A stretch of DNA of 64,000 nt from JAKOUY01 sp037045185 (lineage in GTDB: Bacteria; Actinomycetota; Acidimicrobiia; Acidimicrobiales; Ilumatobacteraceae), in contig JBAOHQ010000008.1 in NCBI GenBank assembly GCA_037045185.1, positions 682,001 to 746,000 of the forward strand. Direction: 5' to 3'. The position numbers and the translations under genes were made by a program. Below are positions 8,028-15,759 of the stretch, one piece after another. Numbering within the stretch: the stretch's first letter is position 1; each line of letters begins with the position of its first letter. The notes under the pieces were generated by a model that ran no database searches, was not told the DNA's origin, and saw only the letters and a program-made list of their open reading frames with translations.

Positions 8028-9123
8028 TCGGTGCTCCTCGCAGCGCTTCCAGACCGGGCAGGTCGCCCAGCTCCAACAACTCCAACGAGGCCCCACCACC
8101 GGTGGACACGTGGTCGACGTCGTCGTCCAAACCGAACTGGGCCAACGCCGCTGCCGAGTCGCCGCCACCCACCACGGTGAAGGCCTTGGTGTCGGCCATC
8201 GCCTGGGCCACGGTGCGCGTCCCGGCCTCGAACCGTGGGTCCTCGAACATCCCCATCGGGCCGTTCCAGAACACGGTGCGCGCCTCCATGATCACGTCGC
8301 TGAACGCCGCCGCGGTGCCGGGTCCGATGTCGAACCCCTTGGCGCCGTCGGGCACGTTGCGCCCGAAGGTGGCGAACTCACCGCGAGCGTCGACACCCAC
8401 CAGATCCTCGGGGAGGTGGATGGTCTTGCCGCTCTGAAGCAGGCGCCGGCAGGTGTCCACGTGCTCGGGCTCCCACAGGCTGTCACCGATGGCGTGGCCC
8501 TGGGCGGCCAGGAAGGTGAAGCACATCGCCCCACCGATGACCAGGCTGTCGACCACCCCGAGGAGGGCCTCGACGACGCCCAGCTTGTCGCTGATCTTGG
8601 CACCGCCGAGCACGGCGACGAACGGTCGCTTGGGGTCGTTGCGCAGGCCGAGGAGCACCTCGACCTCCTTCTGCAGCAACAGACCCATGGCCGACGGCAA
8701 CGTCCTGGGCGGGCCGACGATGGAGGCGTGGGCGCGGTGGGCAGCGCCGAAGGCGTCGTCCACGTAGGCGTCCATGCCCGCCACGATCTCGGCGACGAAC
8801 GCCGGATCGTTGCCCTCCTCACCAGCGTTGAAGCGCAGGTTCTCGAGCAGGTCGACACCGGGCGCCAACTCGGCGAGCCGGGCGCGCACCGTGTCCATCG
8901 AGTACTTCGGGTTCGGCTGACCCTTCGGGCGGCCGAGGTGACTGGCGCACACCACCTGGGCGCCGCGCTCGGTCAACCACTGGATGGTCGGGAGCGCGGC
9001 GCGGATGCGGAAGTCGTCGGTGATCCTGCCGTCCTCCATGGGCACGTTGAAATCCGTGCGCACGAGGACGCGCTTGCCGCTGACATCGCCCAGGTCGGCG
9101 AGCGTGGGAATGTGGCCGCTCAC
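8020..9123 (-). CDS. pgk: Phosphoglycerate kinase
   Basis: Transfers phosphate from 1,3-bisphosphoglycerate to ADP. The N-terminal domain begins with VLVRTDFNVPMEDGRI and has the substrate-binding SHLGRPKG. The nucleotide domain has AVLGGAKISDKLGV and the C-terminal GGGDSAAAL and STGGGASLELLE. The protein is 367 residues, a little shorter than the usual 390-400, without loss of a recognisable motif. The start is GTG at 9123, ten bases after the gap stop. It is the middle gene of gap-pgk-tpiA. Confidence 0.96.
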   Translation of the reverse strand: MSGHIPTLADLGDVSGKRVLVRTDFNVPMEDGRITDDFRIRAALPTIQWLTERGAQVVCASHLGRPKGQPNPKYSMDTVRARLAELAPGVDLLENLRFNAGEEGNDPAFVAEIVAGMDAYVDDAFGAAHRAHASIVGPPRTLPSAMGLLLQKEVEVLLGLRNDPKRPFVAVLGGAKISDKLGVVEALLGVVDSLVIGGAMCFTFLAAQGHAIGDSLWEPEHVDTCRRLLQSGKTIHLPEDLVGVDARGEFATFGRNVPDGAKGFDIGPGTAAAFSDVIMEARTVFWNGPMGMFEDPRFEAGTRTVAQAMADTKAFTVVGGGDSAAALAQFGLDDDVDHVSTGGGASLELLELGDLPGLEALRGAPNA

Positions 9124-9133
9124 CGCCGGTGCC

Positions 9134-10159
9134 TCACTTCTTCTTGTTCTTCGGAAGCTTCGAAGCGACGTACAGCGTGGTGTCGATCAGCCGGTTGGAG
9201 TACCCGGCCTCGTTGTCGTACCAGGCGAGGACCTTGGCGACGTTGCCCATCGACATGGTGAGGCCGGCATCGAAGATGCTGCTGTGCGGGTCACCAACGA
9301 TGTCGCTGGACACGATGGGGTCCTCGGTGTACTTGAGGACGCCCTTCAGCGGACCGCTGGCCGCTGCCTTCTTGAAGGCGGCGTTGATCTGCTCGGCCGT
9401 CGCCGGCTTCTTCAGGTTGACGGTGAAGTCGACGACCGAACCCGTCGGGACCGGGACACGCAGCGACGTGCCGTCGAGCTTGCCCTTGAGGTGCGGCAGC
9501 ACCAGGCTGGTGGCCCGGGCCGCGCCGGTGCTGGTGGGGACGATGTTGATGGCCGCGCCGCGTGCCCGGCGGAGATCCTTGTGCGGGCCGTCGACGAGCT
9601 GCTGGTCGCCGGTGTAGGCGTGGACCGTCTGCATCAAGCCGTTCTCGATGCCCCAGTTGTCGTCGAGCACCTTGACGACCGGCACGAAGCAGTTCGTGGT
9701 GCAGCTGGCGTTGGAGATGACCGTCTGCGTCTTGGGGTCGAACGACTTGTGGTTCACGCCGTAGACGAACGTGCCGTCGGCGCCGTCGCACGGGGCGGAC
9801 ACGATGACCAGCGGCGCCCCGCCGGCGAGGTGCTGGGCGGCGGCGTCACGCTTGGTGAAGATGCCGGTGGACTCGATGACCACATCGACGCCGAGGTCGC
9901 CCCATGGCAGTTCCTTCGGGTCACGGATCTGCAGGACGCGCAGCTCGTCGCCGTCCACGCTGATGCCGGTCTTGGTGGCCTTGATGGTGTTGGGCAGCTG
10001 GCCCATCACGCTGTCGTACTTCAGCAGGTGGGCCATGGTCTCCAACGAGCCAAGGTCGTTCACCGCCACGAAGTCGATGTCCACCCCACGCTGCTTCGCA
10101 GCGCGGAAGAAGTTCCGGCCGATCCGTCCAAATCCATTGATGCCGACGCGCACGGTCAT
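9134..10159 (-). CDS. gap: Glyceraldehyde-3-phosphate dehydrogenase, type I
   Basis: NAD-dependent oxidative phosphorylation of glyceraldehyde 3-phosphate. The 341 residues include the Rossmann motif INGFGRIGR, the nucleophile in SNASCTTNC (Cys153), the phosphate site STGAARA, and a C-terminal WYDNEAGYSNR. The ATG at 10159 has AAAGGA about six bases upstream. In most actinobacteria yvcK and whiA lie between rapZ and gap; here only 57 bases separate them. The Lys-rich tail (KLPKNKKK) is unremarkable. Confidence 0.97.
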   Translation of the reverse strand: MTVRVGINGFGRIGRNFFRAAKQRGVDIDFVAVNDLGSLETMAHLLKYDSVMGQLPNTIKATKTGISVDGDELRVLQIRDPKELPWGDLGVDVVIESTGIFTKRDAAAQHLAGGAPLVIVSAPCDGADGTFVYGVNHKSFDPKTQTVISNASCTTNCFVPVVKVLDDNWGIENGLMQTVHAYTGDQQLVDGPHKDLRRARGAAINIVPTSTGAARATSLVLPHLKGKLDGTSLRVPVPTGSVVDFTVNLKKPATAEQINAAFKKAAASGPLKGVLKYTEDPIVSSDIVGDPHSSIFDAGLTMSMGNVAKVLAWYDNEAGYSNRLIDTTLYVASKLPKNKKK

Positions 10160-10216
10160 GGCAGTTCCTTTCAGGGAGATTCCTCGCCAGTCTAGTGAGC
10201 GACCGGCGACGCAGCG

Positions 10217-11065
10217 TCATCTCCCCAGGTCGCGGTGCCCGACGTTCACCACGACGCCACGGCGCCGCAACCTGCCGGCAAGCTCCTCCGCCACGGCCAC
10301 GCTGCGGTGGCGCCCGCCCGTACACCCGATGGACACGGTGAGGTAGCTCTTGCCCTCCGCCTCGTACGCCGGCAGCAGGTCGGCCAGCATGGTCTCGAAC
10401 TGGTCGAGGAATGACTGGGTCTGGGCTCGCTCGAGCACGAAATCACGGACCGCCGGATCGTGGCCGGTCAGCGGGCGGAGCTTGTCGTCCCAGTGCGGGT
10501 TCGGCAGGAAGCGAACGTCCATGACGATGTCTGCGTCGATGGGCACGCCGCGCTTGAACCCGAAGCTTTCCATGGCCACCTGCATCCGGGTGCCGTCGTG
10601 GTCGTCGGCGAAGGCCCGTAACAGCTTCGACTTCAGTTCGTGGACGTTCAGCGTGGTGGTGTCGATCACCAGGTCGGCGGACTCCTTCACCGGTTCCAGC
10701 GCCGAGCGCTCCAACTCGATGGCCTCGATCAGGCCGGCGGCCTGGCCGTCGAGCGGGTGCTTGCGGCGCCCGGCGTCGTATCTCCGGACCAACTCGTCGG
10801 TGCTGGCGTCGAGGAACAGCACCCTGACACGGTGCCCCTGCTCGCGCAGTGATGACACCTTTTCGAGGACGTCGATGTGCTGGCGACCGGTGACCAGGGC
10901 GAGGCGCTCGATGTCGCTGCCTGGCTTGGCGGCCAACTCGACGAACCGCTCGACCAGCGACGTGGGCAGATTGTCGATCACGTACCAGCCGAGATCCTCC
11001 AGGACGTCGGCGGCGCCCGATCGGCCCGCGCCGGACAGCCCGGTGATCAGGACGATGTCGGCCAC
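10217..11065 (-). CDS. rapZ: RapZ/YvcJ-family nucleotide-binding protein
   Basis: RapZ-family P-loop protein of 282 residues. In E. coli RapZ is an RNA adaptor that senses cell-wall precursor; in B. subtilis YvcJ binds GTP. The actinobacterial role is unclear. Visible are the P-loop GLSGAGRSG (Arg in place of the usual Lys), a Walker B-like RVLFLDAS, the PNPHW motif, and the C-terminal signature GCTGGRHRSVA with the Cys and His residues. The start is GTG at 11065. It lies between a methyltransferase gene and gap on the same strand. Confidence 0.93.
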   Translation of the reverse strand: MADIVLITGLSGAGRSGAADVLEDLGWYVIDNLPTSLVERFVELAAKPGSDIERLALVTGRQHIDVLEKVSSLREQGHRVRVLFLDASTDELVRRYDAGRRKHPLDGQAAGLIEAIELERSALEPVKESADLVIDTTTLNVHELKSKLLRAFADDHDGTRMQVAMESFGFKRGVPIDADIVMDVRFLPNPHWDDKLRPLTGHDPAVRDFVLERAQTQSFLDQFETMLADLLPAYEAEGKSYLTVSIGCTGGRHRSVAVAEELAGRLRRRGVVVNVGHRDLGR

Positions 11066-11086
11066 GTGCTGATCGTAGGCAGATCG

Positions 11087-11803
11087 TCAGTGCTTGACGG
11101 TGCGCAGATACAGCAGCCGGGGGATGGTGGAGGCCTCGGCGTACTCCTCCGCCCTGGCCAGGAACCCGGCCGGTGGGGCCGGTTCCTCCATGCGCTGCAG
11201 CAGCAGGCCGTTGGCCGCGAGGGCGTTCAGGTAGCGACTCAGCGGCCGGTGGATGAACGGGATGAAGACCCCCTTCTCCACCTCCTCGATCGTCTCGTCC
11301 TCCACGAGGTAGGGGCCGATCCGCCAGTACTGCTCGGGCGGGTCGAGCACCTGGTCGTCGATCCATCCGCTGTTCGGGGTCTGCAGCAGCGGGTGGTTCA
11401 AGAAGAAGCAGAACCGTCCGCCGGGCGTCAGGACCCGGGCGACCTCGGCGATGGCGTCGTCCACGTCACGGATGTGTTCGAACACCAGGCAGGCGACGAC
11501 CGCGTCGAACGAGGCGTCGGCGAACGGCAGGCGCGCCGCCCCCGCCCGGGCGAAGGACGCGCCGCCCCGCTGGGCGGCCACCTTGACCTGGTTCCAGGTC
11601 GGGTCGACGCCCACCACCGTTTCGCACCCGAGCCGAGACGCCAACCGGCTGACCTGGCCGTCGCCACAGCCGACATCGAGGACCCGCCTGGCACCGGCGA
11701 GCTCGGCCGCAGCCATGGGGAGGATCTGCTCCTCGTACTCGGGATCGGCGCCGTCGGTGAACCCGTCGATCCACCACCCGGCGTGCGTCTCCCACAGATC
11801 CAT
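11087..11803 (-). CDS. Class I SAM-dependent methyltransferase
   Basis: A 238-residue protein with the Methyltransf_11 core. Motif I is VLDVGCGDGQVSRLA. The acidic residue that binds the SAM ribose is in VVGVDPTWNQV. Motif II region is FDAVVACLVFEHI, and the post-motif strand is LTPGGRFCFFLNHPL. The C-terminal half (PYLVEDETIEEVEKGVFIPFIHRPLS) resembles small-molecule methyltransferases, but the substrate cannot be read from the sequence. It sits between uvrC and rapZ, where other actinobacteria have no such gene. Confidence 0.82.
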   Translation of the reverse strand: MDLWETHAGWWIDGFTDGADPEYEEQILPMAAAELAGARRVLDVGCGDGQVSRLASRLGCETVVGVDPTWNQVKVAAQRGGASFARAGAARLPFADASFDAVVACLVFEHIRDVDDAIAEVARVLTPGGRFCFFLNHPLLQTPNSGWIDDQVLDPPEQYWRIGPYLVEDETIEEVEKGVFIPFIHRPLSRYLNALAANGLLLQRMEEPAPPAGFLARAEEYAEASTIPRLLYLRTVKH

Positions 11804-11826
11804 CGGGCCGAGGCTACAAGTGCCGG

Positions 11827-13708
11827 CTACGGGTGGAACTTGGTGTAGATGGCCTCGGCCACTGCGTCGGGCAGGAAGGTCAGCGCCGCCAGATCGTCAC
11901 GCGACGCCCGCCTGACGGCGTTGACCCCACCCATCGCCTGGATCAGCTTCTTGCGCCGGGCCTCGCCCAACCCGGCGATGCCGTCCAGCGCGCTGGTGGT
12001 CATCCGCTTGCCGCGGAGCTCACGGTGGAACGTGTTGGCGAAGCGGTGGGCCTCGTCACGGATGCGCTGCAGCATGAACAGCGCATCACTCCCCCGCGGG
12101 ACCTCGACCGGTTCGCTGCGCCCCGGGACGTAGACCTCCTCGAAGCGCTTGGCCAGCGAGGCGATCGGGATCTCGTCGGCCAGCCCGAGGCGCTGGACCA
12201 CCCGCTCGGCCACACCCAGTTGACCCTTGCCGCCGTCCACCAGCAGCAGTTGCGGTGGGTAGGCAAACCTTTTCGGCCGCCGCCGGTCACCGTCGATCAG
12301 GTCCTCGTCCAGCGGCTGGTCGCGCTCGCTGAGGTACGCCGACAGCCGGCGCGTCAGCACCTCCTCCATCGCCGCGAAGTCGTCGTTGCCGGGAACGTCC
12401 TTGATCTTGAACCGCCGGTACTCACGCTTGTTCGGCAGCCCGTCCTCCAGCACCACCATGCTGCCCACGTAGTCGGTGCCCTGCAGGTGGGCCATGTCGT
12501 AGCACTCGATGCGCAACGGCGCTTCGGGCAGCCCGAGCAGGTCCTGCAGCTCGGTCATCGCCCGGCTGCGGGCGTTGTGATCGCCGGCCCGGCGCAGGCG
12601 GTGACGGACGAACTCCTCGGTGGCGTTGCGCGTCACCGTCTCGTGCAAGGCCCGCTTGTCCCCGCGTAGGGGAACCCGGACCTGGACCTTCGAGCCACGC
12701 ATGTGCGTCAGCCACTCCTCGTAGATGCCGACGTTGTCGCTCACCGCCGGGACCAGCACCTGCTTGGGCACGCCGAGCGGGGGCTCGTCGCCGTACATCT
12801 CCTCGAGGATCCGCTCGCTCAGCTCACCGGCGGCAAGGTCCTCCACCTTGTCGACGACGAATCCCTTGCGCCCCACCACCCGGCCATGGCGGACGTAGAA
12901 CACCTGCACCGCCGCCTCCAAGTCGTCCTCGGCGATGCCGATCACGTCGAGGTCCTCGTTGCGGTCGGCGACCATCTGCTGCTTCTCGACGGCGCGCTGC
13001 ACCGCAACGAGCCGATCACGGATGCGCGCAGCACGCTCGTACTCAAGTTCCAAGGCGGCGGCGCGCATCGCCTCGTTCAGCCGGCCGATGATCTCGTCGG
13101 TGTCCCCGGCCAGGAAGTCACACAGCTCGACCACCAACTGGCGGTACGGCATCTCCTCGATCTCACCGACGCACGGGCCCGAGCACTTCTCGATGTGGAA
13201 CAGCAGGCAGGGTCGACCGAGGCGGTGGTGCTGGTTGAACTTGCCGGGGCTGCACGTGCGGATCGGGAAGCTGCGCAACAGCAGGTCGAGCGTGTCGCGG
13301 ATGGCGTAGGCGTGGGCGTATGGGCCGAAGTAGCGGGTGCCCTTGCGTTTGCGGCCACGCATCACCATCGCCCGGGGGAACTCCTCGTCGATGGTGACCG
13401 CCAGGAACGGATAGCTCTTGTCGTCGCGCAGGCGGATGTTGAAGACGCGGACGGTGCTGCTTGATCAGGCTGTACTCCAGCATCAGCGCTTCGACCTCGT
13501 TGCGCACCTCGATCCACTCCACGGTGGCGGCCGTTGCCACCATCTGGGCGGTTCGGGCGTGCAGGTTGCGCGGGTGCTGGAAGTAGTTGGACAGCCGCTG
13601 GCGAAGGCTCGAGGCCTTGCCGACGTAGATCACCCGACCCTGGGCGTCTTTGAACTGGTACGAGCCCGGGGCGTCGGGAATCGTGCCGGCGGGCGGGCGG
13701 TCAACCAT
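11827..13708 (-). CDS. uvrC: Excinuclease ABC subunit C (frame broken once)
   Basis: Makes both incisions in nucleotide-excision repair. From the ATG at 13708 the N-terminal GIY-YIG nuclease domain is clear (PGSYQFKDAQGRVIYVGKA), up to EYSLIKQHRPR. The frame then changes near 13441-13447, where one extra base sits in CGTCTTC. It continues as a UVR domain (ALELEYERAARIRDRL), an RNase H-like endonuclease core (LLLVDGGKGQLGVAERV) and a C-terminal helix-hairpin-helix (LDGIAGLGEARRKKLI). With one base removed the product is 626 residues, a normal length. I read the break as a sequence error. Confidence 0.93.
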
Positions 13709-13731
13709 CGACCCCAGGGTATGGTGCTGGG

Positions 13732-14580
13732 GTGCCCGGCAGGTACCAGTTCTCCCTCCCCGAGCGCCCGCAGCGAGACGGGTGGGTCCGCGTCGGCCAG
13801 TTCGACCTGACGACCACGGCCAGCATGGTGTTCCTCGGCATCGCCTCGATGTTCCTGTATGCCGCCGACAAGGAAACGGCGTTCCGACTGGCGTTCTTCG
13901 GACCGCTCGTTCGCGACGGGGACTACTGGCGGCTGATCAGCTGGCCGATCTTCAATCCCCCGAACAACGTCTTCGTCGTGCTCACCTTCGTGTTCTTCTG
14001 GTTCGTCGGCCATCGCATCGAGGACCTGGTGGGCAAGCGACGCTTCGCTCTCCTGCTGGCGGCGATGACCGTTCTCCCCGCCGCGGTCGTGAGTCTGTTC
14101 CAGTCCACCTCGGACACCGCTGCCGCCACCGGGCTGGGCACCCTCGGCATCGGGTTGCTGGTGGTCTACGCACTGGAGCACCCCAACGCCATGTTCTTCT
14201 TCGGCATCCCGGCATGGGTCATCGCTGCGGTGCTGGTGGGGATCGATCTGCTCCGCCTGTTGGGCGACCGGGCCTACGGGATCCTGCTCCTGGAGATCGG
14301 CGTGATCGTCGTCGCGGTAGTCGGCGCGCGGGTGTTCGGGCTGCTGGGCCAGCTCAACCTGGGTGTCCGGCGCCGGACCCGGGCGGTCAAGCCGGCCTCC
14401 CGCGGCAGCGTGGTGGCCGGGCCGTGGGCCGCCGAGCCCGTCGGCGCCGCCACTCGGCAGGCCGACCAGGCGGCGCTGGATCACCTGCTGGACAAGATCA
14501 GCTCGGGCGGGATGGACTCACTGACCCGCGCCGAAAAGGAACAGCTCAACGAGCTGAGCAAGCGCCTGCGCGACCGCTGA
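13732..14580 (+). CDS. Rhomboid-like membrane protein, probably not a protease
   Basis: A 282-residue protein with about six hydrophobic segments. The layout recalls rhomboid proteases: DYWRLISWPIFNPPNN resembles the loop before helix 2, and the C-terminal tail LDHLLDKISSGGMDSLTR is the domain often attached to bacterial rhomboids (DUF6576-like). The catalytic Ser of GxSG appears replaced (GLGTLGIG), and the expected His/Asn positions are not conserved. It is therefore probably an inactive rhomboid relative that binds membrane clients. The start is GTG at 13732, only 23 bases from the divergent uvrC start; a TATGGT at 13720 suggests a very short or absent leader. Confidence 0.7.
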   Translation: MPGRYQFSLPERPQRDGWVRVGQFDLTTTASMVFLGIASMFLYAADKETAFRLAFFGPLVRDGDYWRLISWPIFNPPNNVFVVLTFVFFWFVGHRIEDLVGKRRFALLLAAMTVLPAAVVSLFQSTSDTAAATGLGTLGIGLLVVYALEHPNAMFFFGIPAWVIAAVLVGIDLLRLLGDRAYGILLLEIGVIVVAVVGARVFGLLGQLNLGVRRRTRAVKPASRGSVVAGPWAAEPVGAATRQADQAALDHLLDKISSGGMDSLTRAEKEQLNELSKRLRDR

Positions 14581-14594
14581 TCACCCGCCCCTCG

Positions 14595-14704
14595 TTCAAT
14601 GGGCGCGACAACTTCAGGTATCCGAGGGTTTCGCGCCCATGCACGGGACCACAGCCTTCAATGGGCGCGAAAACTTCACGTATCCGAGGGTTTCGCGCCC
14701 ATGC
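14595..14704 (+). repeat. Two tandem palindromic repeats
   Basis: Two 48-base copies (14595-14642 and 14657-14704) differ at only two positions and are separated by 14 unrelated bases. Each copy begins TTCAATGGGCGCGA and ends TTTCGCGCCCATGC. The ends pair as a stem of up to 12 bp (ATGGGCGCGAAA/TTTCGCGCCCAT, perfect in copy 2) around a loop containing GTATCCGAGGG. They fill the gap between two convergent genes and could act as a two-way terminator. They look like a REP- or MITE-type element. Confidence 0.85.
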
Positions 14705-14706
14705 GG

Positions 14707-15660
14707 TTACCACCAGAAGATGCCGACGCGGAACGTCACGACCGAGGAGTCCACGACCACGCCGCCGACGATCAGTTCGTACTTGGCCGAGTCGACGCCC
14801 CGGAAGCCGCGGTTGGGCCGATAGACGAGGGACCCGTCCCTGTTCACCGTGAGCCGCCCGTGCCCGGGGCGGCCGGCGCGCACCGTGCCAGCGCACGAGG
14901 TGTCGTTGGCCAGCAGCCCGCGCCGTGGCCCCACCCGCAACGTGGTGTTGCGCAGCGTCCGGTAGGTGTCGGCCACGGCGTGCGCGGTGCAGGTGGCCGG
15001 GCGGACGTCGAGGTTGACGATCACGTTCTGCGCCGAATCGTCGACCGCCGACTGCAGGATGTAGCTGAACGAATCCGGCCCGACGTACCCGGCGGTGGAG
15101 GTGTAGGCGAAGCTGCCGTCGGGGTTGACGGTGACCGATCCGTGCTCCGGGGTCAGGTAGCCGCCGGTCAGGCCGTCGCAGGTCGAGGAGTCGTTGCCCA
15201 GCACGCCGGGCGCGGCAACGACGAGTGCCTCGCCGGAGGTGGCCACGTAGCTGTCCTCGACGCCGCCGAGCACGCAGGTCGGGTTGCCGACGGTGAGCGA
15301 GACGGTTGCCGTGTCGCTGAGCCCACTCGCCGCCGAGCTCACCGAGTAGGTCAGCGAGTCAGGGCCGGTGTAGCCCAGGGATGCGTGGTAGACGATCCGG
15401 CCGTCGAACTGCACGTCCGCCGTGCCATGGCTCGGGCTGCTGGTGATCACCGGAGCCGTCGAGCAGGTCTCGGCATCGTTGGAGCGGACGTCCATCATGA
15501 AGCTGGCCTGCCAGTTGGTGCTGTACGTGTCGTCGGCCAGGTCCGGCTGGCAGGTCGGTGAGTCGGCGCCGCGAACTCTCGACGTCGCTGTGGTCGACCC
15601 GCTCCAGGCAACCATCGTCAGCCCGATCGCCCCGAGTGCTGCCACCCATCGTTTGCCCAT
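14707..15660 (-). CDS. Secreted protein with three cadherin-like/Ig-like repeats
   Basis: A 317-residue exported protein. A Sec signal peptide is followed by three repeats of about 90 residues. Each has the VCBS/Big_9-type pattern: DxY near the start, a short LxNDxS/T turn, then HGxxxVxxDGxxxYxxxxGYxGPDSxxY. Each repeat also has a Cys pair (for example CDGL and CVLG), suggesting disulfides. Such domains form adhesive or stalk-like surfaces. There is no cell-wall anchor. I chose the ATG at 15660 because AAGGGG lies seven bases upstream. It is convergent with the rhomboid-like gene. Confidence 0.75.
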   Translation of the reverse strand: MGKRWVAALGAIGLTMVAWSGSTTATSRVRGADSPTCQPDLADDTYSTNWQASFMMDVRSNDAETCSTAPVITSSPSHGTADVQFDGRIVYHASLGYTGPDSLTYSVSSAASGLSDTATVSLTVGNPTCVLGGVEDSYVATSGEALVVAAPGVLGNDSSTCDGLTGGYLTPEHGSVTVNPDGSFAYTSTAGYVGPDSFSYILQSAVDDSAQNVIVNLDVRPATCTAHAVADTYRTLRNTTLRVGPRRGLLANDTSCAGTVRAGRPGHGRLTVNRDGSLVYRPNRGFRGVDSAKYELIVGGVVVDSSVVTFRVGIFWW

Positions 15661-15759
15661 GACCGTGCCCCTTCGTCCCGCCACTCGTGACGTGGCCCGG
15701 TGGTGAGTCTGATGCGTCAGCAGTCTGCTACGCCAGTCGGAGGTGATCGGTTCGAGGGT

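Noticed and set aside
14595..14704. Possible two-repeat CRISPR
   Set aside because: Only 14 bases separate the copies, the repeats are 48 bases long, and no cas genes are present.
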